From NCBI RefSeq assembly GCF_001690985.1, contig NZ_MAJS01000046.1, positions 62,001 to 126,000 on the forward strand: 64,000 nucleotides of DNA, in the 5' to 3' direction. Within the stretch, counting starts at the first letter, position 1, and each line of letters opens with the position of its first letter. This DNA comes from Aliivibrio sp. 1S175 (GTDB lineage Bacteria; Pseudomonadota; Gammaproteobacteria; Enterobacterales; Vibrionaceae). The notes under the pieces were generated by a model. It was not told the DNA's origin. It saw only the letters and a program-made list of their open reading frames with translations, and searched no databases. A program made the translations under genes and the position numbers. Positions 42,971-52,280 of the stretch are shown piece after piece.

Positions 42971-43156
42971 GAATAAAAAAGGTCTGATTGAGTGCTTTAA
43001 ACAGAGAAACTGTTAAAGGTAAGCAGTAAGTCGACAGTATATAGAAGTCATGGCACTTCACAAAAGGAAATATTAGATGTATGGTGGATATTTTTTAAGA
43101 AGTAAGTAAATAATATTACTCTTGAATTATTTGCATTACACTTATTGGAGACGCGG

Positions 43157-43771
43157 ATGTTTACTGGGATTGTAGCTACTACGGCAAAAGTTATTGAGAT
43201 CATTAAAAAAGAGAGTTTTCAAACTCATGTCATTGAGATCCCAACACCTTACCAGCAAAACTTAGAGATTGGTGCATCTGTTGCTCATAATGGTTGCTGT
43301 CTGACGGTGACTAAAGTGGATGGTAACCATGTTTGGTTTGATTTAATTGAAGAAACATTGCGTTTAACTAATCTTGGCTTACTTGACGCTGGACAACTGA
43401 TCAATATAGAACGTGCCGCTCGTTTTGGTGATGAGATTGGGGGGCATTCAATGTCTGGTCATATCGTCGGTGTAATGACGGTACGTCAAATTAATAAAAC
43501 AGAAGAAAACTGCCAAATTTGGTTTGATGTACCGAATGAGTGGTCTAAGTACATTTTACATAAAGGTTATGTTGGTGTTGATGGGATCAGTTTAACCGTT
43601 GGTGATGTTGATGAATGCGGTTTTAATGTGAACCTAATTCCTGAAACCTTAGAAAGAACAAATTTAAGTCAACGCAGTATTGGCGATAAAATTAATTTAG
43701 AAATAGATCCGCAAACACAAGCAATTGTAGATACTGTGGAACGTGTGCTAGCGAATCAAAATAAAGCATAA
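43157..43771 (+). CDS. ribE: Riboflavin synthase alpha chain
   Basis: The ATG at 43157 follows GGAG by six bases (an in-frame TTG at 43145 overlaps that site), giving 204 residues. Two homologous lumazine-binding domains are visible: MFTGIVATTAKVIEI to VWFDLIEETLRLTNLG, and GGHSMSGHIVGVMTVRQI to GFNVNLIPETLERTNL. The enzyme dismutates two 6,7-dimethyl-8-ribityllumazine molecules to riboflavin. No FMN riboswitch motif was found upstream. It is the usual partner next to norM in Vibrio. Confidence 0.94.
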   Translation: MFTGIVATTAKVIEIIKKESFQTHVIEIPTPYQQNLEIGASVAHNGCCLTVTKVDGNHVWFDLIEETLRLTNLGLLDAGQLINIERAARFGDEIGGHSMSGHIVGVMTVRQINKTEENCQIWFDVPNEWSKYILHKGYVGVDGISLTVGDVDECGFNVNLIPETLERTNLSQRSIGDKINLEIDPQTQAIVDTVERVLANQNKA

Positions 43772-43774
43772 ATG

Positions 43775-43978
43775 TTAAAACAACCCGTCTTCAACGCTAT
43801 CAAAAGTTAAGTTAACTGATTGATTTGACGGGTTAACGACCATTTTCATTTCAATGGCACGATGACAAGATGGACAGTCATCATAGATTTGTTGACTCGA
43901 CTGATTTTCAGCGATAACTAACCCAATTGTGTATTGGCAGTTGGGGCATTTAATATCCTTCTTTATGTAATTCATCAC
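43775..43978 (-). CDS. CPXCG-motif cysteine-rich protein
   Basis: The 67-residue protein has two zinc knuckles, CPNC (about residue 11) and CPSC (about 35), with the CPxCG-like family spacing, and a short beta-rich tail. The start could be the GTG at 43978 or the ATG at 43975; both follow AAGGAG. It lies tail-to-tail with ribE three bases away. Function unknown. Confidence 0.75.
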   Translation of the reverse strand: MMNYIKKDIKCPNCQYTIGLVIAENQSSQQIYDDCPSCHRAIEMKMVVNPSNQSVNLTFDSVEDGLF

Positions 43979-44173
43979 AATAACTCCTTATTTATATCGG
44001 GTGAATACTATTCACTTTAAATTGTAGTTAATTCAAAGTGAGTCACTTTGTCTAAAATGTAGAATTTAAAAGAGACAACGATGTAATACGTAAATAATAA
44101 GAAAAAGAGTTCGTTTTTGAAGTGAATTAAGTGAAAAAGTAGATCAATGGTTAATTTATGAAATTGTTACAAT

Positions 44174-44201
44174 GATAAGGTAGACATTCATCTACCTTAT
44201 C
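44174..44201 (-). terminator. Terminator of the fructosamine-kinase-like gene
   Basis: GATAAGGTAGA / TCTACCTTATC, a perfect 11-bp stem with a 6-base loop, lies just after the minus-strand stop codon. The T-run is poor. Confidence 0.6.
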
Positions 44202-44209
44202 AACCTGCT

Positions 44210-45079
44210 TTATTTTTGATTTAGATTTAATTTATCAATAAGTTGTTGGGCGTGAAACATATACTCTCCACCAAACATAGTGCAATGATTAAGTATATGG
44301 TAGAGGCTATATAGGTGTTGACGGGTTTCAAATCCTTCAGAAATAGGGGAGATAGATTCATAACCTTCAAAAAAGCTGTCTTGAAATCCCCCAAATAATT
44401 CTGCCATCGCAAGATCGCATTCAGGATCACCCCAATAAGATGCGGGATCGTAACTGATTGGGCCTTTTACGCTTAATGCAATATTTCCATGCCAAAAATC
44501 ACCATGCAATAATGCAGGTTTTGGTTGGTGGTTGTGTAAAATACGTTTTGTATTTTGAACGAGTGTTTTTATATCACCCAATTCCATGCCTTTTTCATGC
44601 AATAATTGCAATTGCCATCCGATACGTTGCTCTGCAAAAAAACAATCCCATCTTCTATGCCATGTATTTACTTGTAATACATTACCTAAATAGTTATCGC
44701 AATCAAATCCGTATTCTAGTTGGTCTCCCCATAAATGATGGTTTGCCAAGCTGACACCAAGGTCAAACGAAGTGGGTGGACTCATCGGTTTAGTTGGTAG
44801 AAAGTTCAGTACTAAAAAAGAGTGGTCTTTTGTGGTTCCGACATGAAGAGGAGATGGCACAAACATATGGTCTGATTGGTCAAGTTGATTCAGGCTTTCT
44901 ACCTCCGTTTCAAAAATAGGAAGTTCTGCCCGTTCATTCACTTTAACGAAGTAACGTTGGTTTCCATCACTGATCATATAGCAATCATTAATCTCACCAC
45001 CATTGACCGTTTCACGTTCAGAAATGATAAAAGGGCGCCCAGTTACATCAGAGATTTGTTTTGCGATAGCTTGCCACAT
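44210..45079 (-). CDS. Fructosamine kinase family protein (YniA-like)
   Basis: The 289-residue kinase has an aminoglycoside-phosphotransferase-like fold: MISDGNQRYFVKVNERAEL (ATP-binding lysine in FVKV), FETEVESLNQL, PALLHGDFWHGNIALS (catalytic HGD) and ISYDPASYWGDPECDLAMAELFGGF (metal-binding DP). Bacterial members phosphorylate ketosamines such as ribulosamine and so repair or detoxify glycated proteins. The start follows a GAGAGG site. It is monocistronic. Confidence 0.9.
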   Translation of the reverse strand: MWQAIAKQISDVTGRPFIISERETVNGGEINDCYMISDGNQRYFVKVNERAELPIFETEVESLNQLDQSDHMFVPSPLHVGTTKDHSFLVLNFLPTKPMSPPTSFDLGVSLANHHLWGDQLEYGFDCDNYLGNVLQVNTWHRRWDCFFAEQRIGWQLQLLHEKGMELGDIKTLVQNTKRILHNHQPKPALLHGDFWHGNIALSVKGPISYDPASYWGDPECDLAMAELFGGFQDSFFEGYESISPISEGFETRQHLYSLYHILNHCTMFGGEYMFHAQQLIDKLNLNQK

Positions 45080-45347
45080 AATTACCTCTCTTTAATTATC
45101 TGAAAAATTACTTAATTAAGAATAGTGTATTCTTAATAAATATCTGTGAACTAAGGCTAAAAATTACGCGGATTTTTAAGGAATCAGGTAAATGATTGAG
45201 TTTAAAGGTCTGAAAGCGTTAGATTTAGGTTGTCAATATAAATGGAAAGTATTTGAGAGTTATTCTCTATTTTGATAAATTAACGTTAAGAGCTTATATA
45301 AAATAAGCATTTATCATTATTATGAACCATTACAGAACGGACAGATT

Positions 45348-45683
45348 ATGATTGTCAATACAGAGGGTTACCATGCACTTATTGAATATCTTACCGAACA
45401 TTTAGTTATTTTTGCTAATCAGCAAGGTGATACGGGAGATGAAACGGTAGAAGATATCGTAAATGATTTAGTTGCTTCTAACTTAATGGTCGTATTTCAG
45501 CAAAATCCTGAGTTGGATGCCGATGTTAGATTTACGTTATTGCGTGAAGCTGATGCTGTAGTGGATGATTTAGGGGAAGTACTTGCTGGTGCTTGGGTTC
45601 AAAAAGCAACCAATGAACAAGTTATGTTTTTAGATGATTATATTGGTCTTATTAAAAACTTATTCGATAGTGCATTTAAATAA
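45348..45683 (+). CDS. DUF3802 family protein
   Basis: The 111-residue acidic protein has the pattern of DUF3802: VNTEGYHALIEYLTEHLVIFA near the start, VEDIVNDLVASNLMVVFQQNP in the middle and DADVRFTLLREADAVVDDLGEVLAGAW. It has no signal peptide or cysteine cluster. The family is confined to Vibrio-related bacteria and has no known function. Confidence 0.75.
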   Translation: MIVNTEGYHALIEYLTEHLVIFANQQGDTGDETVEDIVNDLVASNLMVVFQQNPELDADVRFTLLREADAVVDDLGEVLAGAWVQKATNEQVMFLDDYIGLIKNLFDSAFK

Positions 45684-45707
45684 CGTAAAGCTATTGTACT
45701 TGTAAAG

Positions 45708-45747
45708 CCAAGTAAAATAAGAGACACATCGCTATTATTTTACTTGG
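45708..45747. terminator. Bidirectional terminator between DUF3802 and nlpC genes
   Basis: CCAAGTAAAATAA / TTATTTTACTTGG, a perfect 13-bp stem with a 14-base loop, is followed by TTAATTTT. It lies between converging genes. Confidence 0.7.
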
Positions 45748-45760
45748 TTAATTTTCCTTC

Positions 45761-46240
45761 CTATAACACTCGTCTTACTTGCCAAAATGCTTTTTTCCAA
45801 TAAGGGTTATCTAAACTGGAAATGATTACCCCTTTTGAGGTTGATGCGTGCATAAATTCTCGATGACCAATATACACACCAACATGCCTTACTTTTACGC
45901 TGGTTTTAAAGAAAACAAGATCCCCTTTTTTTGCGTCAGCTAATGGGATTTTGATGCCTTTCGACGCTTGATATTCAGTGGTTCTAGGTAATGATAGCTG
46001 ATGAAGACTGACAAGTGCATCTTGAGTAAAGGCGGAGCAATCAACGCCGGTCTTAGTCGACCCACCGTATTTATAAGGGACGCCTTGCCACTCTTGATAA
46101 TAGCTTTGATAGTCATCTGATTGTGATAATTGTGGGTGTTTAGCTTTAATCTCTTGTTTAGTTAATTGTGACGATGGGGGTGAAGAGGCACAGCCAAATA
46201 AACTGAGTAGTACAAAAATATAGACAGACTGGCGAATCAT
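45761..46240 (-). CDS. nlpC: NlpC/P60 family lipoprotein peptidase
   Basis: ATG at 46240 follows AGGG (an in-frame TTG at 46246 is less likely), giving 159 residues. The lipobox LFGC gives lipidation at about residue 17. The catalytic Cys is in GVDCSAFTQDAL and the His in KVRHVGVYIGHREFMHAS; the tail SKGVIISSLDNPYWKKAFWQVRR matches E. coli NlpC. The enzyme cleaves peptide stems of peptidoglycan at the outer membrane. Confidence 0.92.
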   Translation of the reverse strand: MIRQSVYIFVLLSLFGCASSPPSSQLTKQEIKAKHPQLSQSDDYQSYYQEWQGVPYKYGGSTKTGVDCSAFTQDALVSLHQLSLPRTTEYQASKGIKIPLADAKKGDLVFFKTSVKVRHVGVYIGHREFMHASTSKGVIISSLDNPYWKKAFWQVRRVL

Positions 46241-46246
46241 AATCAA

Positions 46247-46578
46247 CCCTAGATGATAAAAACAATATGACTATTTTTACCGATTATAGATGGAGAAAGC
46301 AATATCAATGCTAACTTGATGAAATAATCATTCATATTGTAATTAATTATCGGGATATCTTGATTTAAAGTGTTAGTTTTAAATATATTTCTGGCTATAA
46401 AATCTACAAGAGAAACATTTTGTGACATTTTGAACTATTAATGAATTTTACAATCATGTAACCTTTGCGTGAATTTTGGATGTACTTACTTTTAACTCAT
46501 GTGCTCATTATTTAACTATTTGTTCGATAATAGTGTGTGGGATTATAAAAAAGGTAAGACAAAAACAAGGAGTTACAG
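46247..46578. other. AT-rich intergenic region between nlpC and the AbgT gene
   Basis: The 332-base gap separates two divergent genes. I see no open frame, dyad or repeat strong enough to call. An AAGGAG site at its right end serves the AbgT gene. Confidence 0.5.
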
Positions 46579-48171
46579 ATGAGTTCGTCTGCATCGCAAC
46601 AACAGAACCAACAACAGCCAAAAAGGCCGTTGTTCACACGTTTTCTTGATTCAGTAGAATATTTAGGAAACCTATTACCACACCCAATTACCCTTTTTGC
46701 AATCTTTTGTGTGGCAATTTTAGTTTCATCAGGTATTGCTGGTTATTTTGAATTATCAGTAATGGATCCTCGCCCAGAAGGGGCAAAAGGTCGAGCCGCT
46801 GATGGTATGATCCACGTGGTTAGCCTATTCAACGCTGAAGGCTTACAGCTTATCGTTACTAACTTAGTGAAAAACTTTGTTGGGTTTGCTCCATTAGGTA
46901 CCGTTCTTGTCGCGATGCTTGGCGTTGCAATCGCAGAGCACTCAGGCATGTTATCTGCTGCAATGCGTGGCATGGTAATGGGTGCGTCTAAGCGTATGGT
47001 TACAGTAACCGTTGTATTTGCAGGTATTATTTCAAATACGGCATCAGAGCTTGGTTACGTCGTACTTATCCCATTAGCTGCAATGCTTTTCCACTCACTA
47101 GGTCGTCACCCGTTAGCAGGTCTTGCTGCGGCGTTCGCTGGTGTATCAGGTGGTTACTCTGCAAACCTGCTAATCGGTACGGTTGATCCATTGCTTTCTG
47201 GTATTACAGAAACAGCAGCACAAATGATTGACCCTACTTATACCGTTGGTCCTGAAGCAAACTGGTACTTTATGTTTGTTTCTACATTCTTTATCGCAAT
47301 CACTGGTGCGTTTGTAACAGAGAAAATTGTTGAGCCAAAACTTGGCAAATATAACGATGAAGAAGCGGCAGAAGATTTATCAAACGATAAAATGGGTAAA
47401 CTGACTGCTGTTGAGAAGAAAGGCCTTAAGTTTGCAGGTCTTGCTGTTCTTGTTGTGAGTGCATTACTTGCATGGACGATTGTTCCTGAAGATGGTGTAT
47501 TACGCTCAGCGACAGGTACGATTTCAGGGTCTCCATTCTTGAAAAGTATTGTGGCATTCATCTTTGTATTCTTCGCGGTTCCTGGTTTTGTTTACGGTAA
47601 AATTGTAGGCACAATGAAGAATGATCGTGATGTGATCAATGCAATGGCAACATCAATGTCTTCAATGGGCATGTACATTGTTCTTGTATTCTTTGCTGCA
47701 CAGTTTGTTGCTTTCTTTAAGTGGACTAACTTTGGTCAAGTCATTGCGGTAGGTGGTGCGAGCTTCCTACAAGATATCGGTCTTACTGGTCCTATGTTGT
47801 TCTTCGCATTCATCTTAATGTGTGGCTTCATTAACTTAATGATCGGTTCAGCATCTGCACAGTGGGCAGTAACAGCACCAATCTTTGTTCCAATGTTAAT
47901 GCTAGTAGGTTACGCACCAGAGACAATTCAAGCGGCTTACCGTATTGGTGATTCAACAACGAACATCATCACACCAATGATGAGCTACTTCGGTCTTATT
48001 CTTGCGGTAGCAACTCGATACATGAAGAATCTAGGTATTGGTACACTGATTGCGACAATGTTACCTTATTCAATGGTATTCATGTTTGGTTGGAGTATCT
48101 TGTTCTACCTATGGGTATTCGTATTCGGCTTACCAGTAGGTCCAGGTGCGGCAACATTCTACACGCCATAG
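46579..48171 (+). CDS. AbgT-family transporter
   Basis: The 530-residue membrane protein fits AbgT: LDSVEYLGNLLPHPITLFAIFC at the start, VTNLVKNFVGFAPLGTVLVAMLGVAIAEHSGM, GIISNTASELGYVVLIPLAAMLF, and in the second half GSASAQWAVTAPIFVPMLML and YRIGDSTTNIITPMMSYFGLI. These are the two paired hairpin regions that form the transport site. The family imports p-aminobenzoyl-glutamate or exports p-aminobenzoate/sulfonamides, depending on the member. It is monocistronic with a strong terminator. Confidence 0.9.
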   Translation: MSSSASQQQNQQQPKRPLFTRFLDSVEYLGNLLPHPITLFAIFCVAILVSSGIAGYFELSVMDPRPEGAKGRAADGMIHVVSLFNAEGLQLIVTNLVKNFVGFAPLGTVLVAMLGVAIAEHSGMLSAAMRGMVMGASKRMVTVTVVFAGIISNTASELGYVVLIPLAAMLFHSLGRHPLAGLAAAFAGVSGGYSANLLIGTVDPLLSGITETAAQMIDPTYTVGPEANWYFMFVSTFFIAITGAFVTEKIVEPKLGKYNDEEAAEDLSNDKMGKLTAVEKKGLKFAGLAVLVVSALLAWTIVPEDGVLRSATGTISGSPFLKSIVAFIFVFFAVPGFVYGKIVGTMKNDRDVINAMATSMSSMGMYIVLVFFAAQFVAFFKWTNFGQVIAVGGASFLQDIGLTGPMLFFAFILMCGFINLMIGSASAQWAVTAPIFVPMLMLVGYAPETIQAAYRIGDSTTNIITPMMSYFGLILAVATRYMKNLGIGTLIATMLPYSMVFMFGWSILFYLWVFVFGLPVGPGAATFYTP

Positions 48172-48229
48172 TAGGCAATAGAATAAGTACTTAGTCCTGA
48201 ATATATAATTAGCTCTAAGCATATAAATA

Positions 48230-48257
48230 AAAAGGCGATCTTCGGGTCGCCTTTTTT
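48230..48257 (+). terminator. Terminator after the AbgT gene
   Basis: AAAAGGCGATC pairs with GGTCGCCTTTT through a TTCG tetraloop, followed by a T6 run. Confidence 0.9.
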
Positions 48258-48339
48258 GATCGTTCGTTTTTGTAATGCGATTGCTTATTTGAATAGAGCA
48301 AGGATAATGACGTTATGATGAGTGGTAATGTGTGGTCCT

Positions 48340-49035
48340 ATGCGTCTTGATAAGTTTATTTGTAAAAGTACAGAACTAACGAAAACCCAAGCGGTTGAGT
48401 TGATTGTTGAGGGAAGGGTAAAAGTAAATAGTGACACTGTCACATTAGAGTCAGCTCAAGTTCATGAGAATAATGACATTACTCTTGATGGAAAAGAGTT
48501 AGTCGCTCGACCTTTCCGTTATCTGTTAATGAATAAGCCAGCCGATACTATTTGCTCGAATATTGATGAAGTTTATCCCTCTTTGTTTAATTACATCAAT
48601 GAAGGGAATAATGCAGAGCTTCATATTGCAGGGCGCTTAGATGCAGATACGACAGGGTTAGTGTTAATTACCGATGATGGCCGTTGGTCTTACAATATTA
48701 TTACTCCAGCGAAGAAGTGTGAAAAAGTGTATCGAGTAGGTTTACGTAAACCCATAATAGAGACTGAGAGTGTGATTGAGCAATTTGCACTAGGTCTTCA
48801 GTTACAAGGTGAGGTAGAGCTTACTCGTCCTGCGCAATTAGACATAGTTGCACCACAGGAAGCACTGCTGACAATTACCGAAGGAAAGTTTCATCAAGTA
48901 AAGCGCATGTTTTCAGCCATTGGTAATAAAGTAATTTCTTTGCATCGAGAAAAAATTGGAGAAATAAGCTTAGATGTTGGCGTTGGTGAATGGCGTTATT
49001 TAAGTGAGGATGAAGTGAAGTCATTCATAAAGTAA
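48340..49035 (+). CDS. rsuA: 16S rRNA pseudouridine(516) synthase
   Basis: The ATG at 48340 gives the usual MRLDKFI start and 231 residues; upstream in-frame starts at 48322 and 48328 have no matching RBS. An S4-like domain (MRLDKFICKSTELTKTQAVELIVEGRVKVN) precedes the catalytic domain with AGRLDADTTGLVLITDDG (catalytic Asp in RLD) and LTITEGKFHQVKRMFSAIGNKV. RsuA makes pseudouridine at position 516 of 16S rRNA. The ending VGEWRYLSEDEVKSFI is close to E. coli RsuA. Confidence 0.92.
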   Translation: MRLDKFICKSTELTKTQAVELIVEGRVKVNSDTVTLESAQVHENNDITLDGKELVARPFRYLLMNKPADTICSNIDEVYPSLFNYINEGNNAELHIAGRLDADTTGLVLITDDGRWSYNIITPAKKCEKVYRVGLRKPIIETESVIEQFALGLQLQGEVELTRPAQLDIVAPQEALLTITEGKFHQVKRMFSAIGNKVISLHREKIGEISLDVGVGEWRYLSEDEVKSFIK

Positions 49036-49038
49036 AAT

Positions 49039-49063
49039 AATGAGGTGTTATAAACACCTCATT
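49039..49063. terminator. Hairpin between rsuA and the hydroxylase gene
   Basis: AATGAGGTGTT / AACACCTCATT is a perfect 11-bp stem with a tight 3-base loop; T-runs are weak on both sides. It lies between converging genes. Confidence 0.6.
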
Positions 49064-49070
49064 ATAAAGT

Positions 49071-49874
49071 TTATTTCTTTCTAAATGGTTGAGTAAGCAT
49101 TTTATCTAATCGTTGCTCTTTCTCACTTCTAAATCGACCCAATCCAATTTTCATTTCTTCATGGCCATCTCGTGGCTTTACTAAATATGTTTTACCGAAG
49201 TGATCCCAAATCGATAAAAAGAACCCATAATTATTATGCATTTCAGAAATATGAACGGAATGATGAACTCGATGAAAATCAGGTGTAACCACCAATACTC
49301 GCACATAGCGATCTAACCACTTTGGAATAAAGAGATTACTGTGATTAAACATCGCGCTTACGTTTAAAATAATTTCAAATAAAATGACCGCTTCAACAGG
49401 AATACCTAACAATCCAATGGCTGCAATTTTAATTAACATAGAGAAAATGATTTCAATAGGATGAAAGCGTGTGCCTGTAGTGACATCAATATCCTGATCG
49501 GAATGGTGCATTCGATGTAAGCGCCATAACAAAGGAACACGATGAAATGCACGATGTTGCCAGTAGATCAGCCAATCCAATAACAAAATGGATAAGAGTC
49601 CTGTTAGGAAAGGAGGGGGCGGTAAGTAGTTAAATAATCCCCATTGTTCTTGCTCTGCGATCAACGCGGCATCAACCGCCAGTAAGGGCAGTGTAAGACG
49701 AAGAATTAAGCTGTTAAAAAAGACCAATCCAATATTACTGAACCACCGTGTGGATTTTTGTTGAGTTAAGGATTTTCGTGGCCATTTGTATTCGGCTAAG
49801 GCAAAAATAGTGAATGCAATGATAAAAAAGCCAAGGCGGATCGTATCACTTTGTTCAATCCAGTTATTTTCCAT
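49071..49874 (-). CDS. Fatty acid hydroxylase/sterol desaturase family protein
   Basis: The open frame extends up to 50015, but the ATG at 49874 gives a 267-residue protein with the first membrane span at the start (IRLGFFIIAFTIFALAEY). The di-iron histidine motifs are intact: HRAFH, HRMHHSDQDIDVTTGTRFHP, and HRVHHSVH after DFHRVHHS. The protein has about four membrane spans and probably hydroxylates or desaturates a membrane lipid. The long upstream extension would overlap tapT's divergent promoter and first codons, another reason to reject it. Confidence 0.85.
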   Translation of the reverse strand: MENNWIEQSDTIRLGFFIIAFTIFALAEYKWPRKSLTQQKSTRWFSNIGLVFFNSLILRLTLPLLAVDAALIAEQEQWGLFNYLPPPPFLTGLLSILLLDWLIYWQHRAFHRVPLLWRLHRMHHSDQDIDVTTGTRFHPIEIIFSMLIKIAAIGLLGIPVEAVILFEIILNVSAMFNHSNLFIPKWLDRYVRVLVVTPDFHRVHHSVHISEMHNNYGFFLSIWDHFGKTYLVKPRDGHEEMKIGLGRFRSEKEQRLDKMLTQPFRKK

Positions 49875-49960
49875 AAGGAATTCTCTTGTAGAACTTGTTA
49901 TTACCGACACTGTAAGTAAAATGCGTTTTTTTTTCCATATAAAAAACTTGGTTATTGTAA

Positions 49961-50689
49961 ATGCGTATTCATTCTGTTCATCAATTATACAAAGAAAGAT
50001 TAGCTCGCTCCACAAAACCCTTTAATGCGCGTGGTGGCAATGTGGACCGTTGTGAATTTTGCCAGGTACGTAAAGATTATTGTATTTGTGAATATCAACC
50101 TAACACCACATCAACAGCGGCTTTTTTATTGATTATGTTTGATACTGAAGTGTTAAAACCAAGTAATACAGGAAAATTAATTGCCGATATAGTTCCTGAT
50201 ACTCATGCCTACCTATGGTCTCGTACTGAACCAAATTCAGAGATGCTAGCGCTACTGCAAGATGAATCATACCAGCCGTTTGTTATTTTCCCTGAAGAGC
50301 TGATTGAGAATAAAGACCTAGTCACTAATGATATAGTGGTTGGAGAGGGTAAAGCACCGTTGTTTATTCTTCTTGATGGCAGTTGGCGTGAAGCGGGACG
50401 TATGTATCGTAAAAGTCCATATTTACATCACTTACCTGTATTGTCATTTAATCGTGAACATCTTTCTAATTACATCATGCGTAAAGCAACAAAAGACCAT
50501 CAATTAGCAACTGCGGAAGTCGCCAGTTTAGTGTTGGATTTATTCGGTGAAAAAGAGAATGCTCAGCACCTTGAGTGTTGGTTTAATTTATTTCGAGAGC
50601 ATTACCTTTACAGTAAACGTCCAGTAAAAGGTGAAGAAAGAGGAATGGGCTTAAAACGCTTGATTGAATTTCGTACAGATCTGAAATAA
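49961..50689 (+). CDS. tapT: tRNA-uridine aminocarboxypropyltransferase (DTW family)
   Basis: The 242-residue protein follows E. coli TapT (YfiP): RLARSTKPFNARGG, a zinc motif CEFCQVRKDYCIC, LLIMFDTEVLKPSNTGKLIADIVPDTHAYLWSRTEP, VIFPEE and the DTW-like LDGSWREAGRMYRKSPYLHHLPVLSF. The enzyme installs the acp3U modification at position 47 of tRNAs from S-adenosylmethionine. It is divergent from the hydroxylase gene with about 86 bases between starts. Confidence 0.9.
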   Translation: MRIHSVHQLYKERLARSTKPFNARGGNVDRCEFCQVRKDYCICEYQPNTTSTAAFLLIMFDTEVLKPSNTGKLIADIVPDTHAYLWSRTEPNSEMLALLQDESYQPFVIFPEELIENKDLVTNDIVVGEGKAPLFILLDGSWREAGRMYRKSPYLHHLPVLSFNREHLSNYIMRKATKDHQLATAEVASLVLDLFGEKENAQHLECWFNLFREHYLYSKRPVKGEERGMGLKRLIEFRTDLK

Positions 50690-50828
50690 AGCAACGAAAT
50701 CTAGTATCACTTTGAGGTTGATCTCACACTAAAAACCAATGAATATCGTTTAGGTCACAGTCTGTATTTATAAAAATTAGGTAAAATAACACCATAAAAA
50801 TTTAAATAGATTAGGACAAGGATACCTT

Positions 50829-51740
50829 ATGTACTACGGTTTTGATGTGGGTGGCACAAAGATTGAATTTGGTGCGTTTAATGAAAAGCTTGAGCGTGTT
50901 GCTACTGAACGCATTCCAACGCAAACAGAAGATTACGCCTTATTGGTTGATGACATCGCGGGTTTAATTGCGAAATACGATGCTGAGTTTGGTGTTGAAG
51001 GTAAAGTCGGTTTGGGTATTCCAGGAATGGAAGATGCCGAGACAGGTGCTTTATTAACAAGTAATGTTCCTGCTGCTAAAGGTCAATTTTTACGTAAAGA
51101 CTTAGAAGCAAAAATTGGTCGTTCAGTAAAAATTGATAACGACGCGAACTGTTTTGCATTATCAGAAGCCTGGGATGAAGAGTTAAAAGATTCTCCATCA
51201 GTGATGGGTCTAATTCTAGGTACTGGCTTTGGTGGCGGTTTAATTTTTGATGGTAAAGCATTCTCTGGTTATAGCCATGTAGCTGGTGAGTTAGGTCATT
51301 CGCGTTTACCAATCGATGCATGGTTCCATTTAGGTGAGAACGCACCTCTATTAGGCTGTGGTTGTGGTAATAAAGGCTGTTTAGATAGCTACCTTTCTGG
51401 TCGTGGTTTTGAGCTACTTTATGCTCATTATTACGGTGAAGAGAAAAAAGCAATTGATATCATTAAAGCAAATGAAGCTGGGGAAACGAATGCTGTAGAG
51501 CATGTTGAACGCTTCATGGAGCTATTAGCTATTTGTTTTGCTAATCTATTTACTTGTTTTGACCCACACGTGGTTGCACTAGGTGGTGGTTTATCAAACT
51601 TTGAATTGATTTATGAAGAACTACCAAAGCGTCTACCAAAACACTTACTGTCGGTTGCTCGTGTCCCTCGTATTATGAAAGCGAAGCATGGTGATTCTGG
51701 CGGTGTTCGTGGTGCGGCGTTCTTAAATATTAAAGACTAA
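50829..51740 (+). CDS. nagK: N-acetyl-D-glucosamine kinase
   Basis: The 303-residue ROK-family kinase has the phosphate motif [12 protein letters not shown] at residues 5-16, [13 protein letters not shown], catalytic DNDAN-like [46 protein letters not shown] and the zinc motif [22 protein letters not shown]. It phosphorylates GlcNAc recovered from peptidoglycan or chitin turnover. The length equals E. coli NagK. AAGGA precedes the start. A convergent terminator follows. Confidence 0.94.
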   Translation: MYYGFDVGGTKIEFGAFNEKLERVATERIPTQTEDYALLVDDIAGLIAKYDAEFGVEGKVGLGIPGMEDAETGALLTSNVPAAKGQFLRKDLEAKIGRSVKIDNDANCFALSEAWDEELKDSPSVMGLILGTGFGGGLIFDGKAFSGYSHVAGELGHSRLPIDAWFHLGENAPLLGCGCGNKGCLDSYLSGRGFELLYAHYYGEEKKAIDIIKANEAGETNAVEHVERFMELLAICFANLFTCFDPHVVALGGGLSNFELIYEELPKRLPKHLLSVARVPRIMKAKHGDSGGVRGAAFLNIKD

Positions 51741-51776
51741 TTTCGACTCGATATTTAGAATAGAAAATGCAGATAT

Positions 51777-51832
51777 AAAAAGAGCCTCATGCTATTTGTT
51801 ATTAACAACAGATAAGCAGAGGCTCTTTTTTT
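51777..51832. terminator. Bidirectional terminator after nagK
   Basis: AAAAAGAGCCTC / GAGGCTCTTTTT forms a 12-bp outer stem, and a long imperfect inner stem extends it; an eight-base T-run follows. Confidence 0.9.
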
Positions 51833-51865
51833 TGCAGTACAATTAGTTACATTGTTAACTAACGA

Positions 51866-52198
51866 TTAAGCACAACATTTTTTGTATTTTTTACCACTAC
51901 CACAAGGACATGCTTCATTGCGGTTAGGTGTTTTTTCAAAGCGAGTTGTTTTAGGCTTGTTTAATACACCATCAAGCTCAAGAATATTTTCTTCTTTTTC
52001 AGCATTCACTTCGATGTTTGCGAATAAGTTGTGCTCAGTAATCTGCGCTTCAATTTCAACTTTACGTTCTTCTGTTTGAACAACTAAAGTTAGTGGTGCT
52101 TCTTCAGTACCTAACTTAACGTCACGCTTAGTGTTAAAACCAGATTTAACGTGGTTTTGACGAGTTTCGATACGACCTTTGAAGAACATTTTAGACAT
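51866..52198 (-). CDS. PBPRA1643-type SEC-C metal-binding protein
   Basis: The 110-residue protein ends with the SEC-C motif NRNEACPCGSGKKYKKCCA (zinc-binding C-x-C-x8-CC). The N-terminal MSKMFFKGRIETRQNHVKSGFNTKRDVKLGTEEAPLTLVVQTEERK is that of the PBPRA1643 family of Vibrio relatives. Role unknown; SEC-C motifs bind zinc and often contact SecB or ribosomes. Confidence 0.85.
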   Translation of the reverse strand: MSKMFFKGRIETRQNHVKSGFNTKRDVKLGTEEAPLTLVVQTEERKVEIEAQITEHNLFANIEVNAEKEENILELDGVLNKPKTTRFEKTPNRNEACPCGSGKKYKKCCA

Positions 52199-52280
52199 CT
52201 TGGAGCCTTATAATTTTTGAACACAGTATTTTAGCCACTTTATACCATCAAAGTGGCTAGCAATAAACTAGAATACGACG

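Noticed and set aside
42896-43156. FMN riboswitch before ribE
   Set aside because: None of the conserved RFN segments are present; only an inverted repeat nearer norM was found.
49875-50015. 47-residue N-terminal extension of the fatty acid hydroxylase
   Set aside because: It would overlap the tapT start region, and the ATG at 49874 gives the normal family N-terminus.
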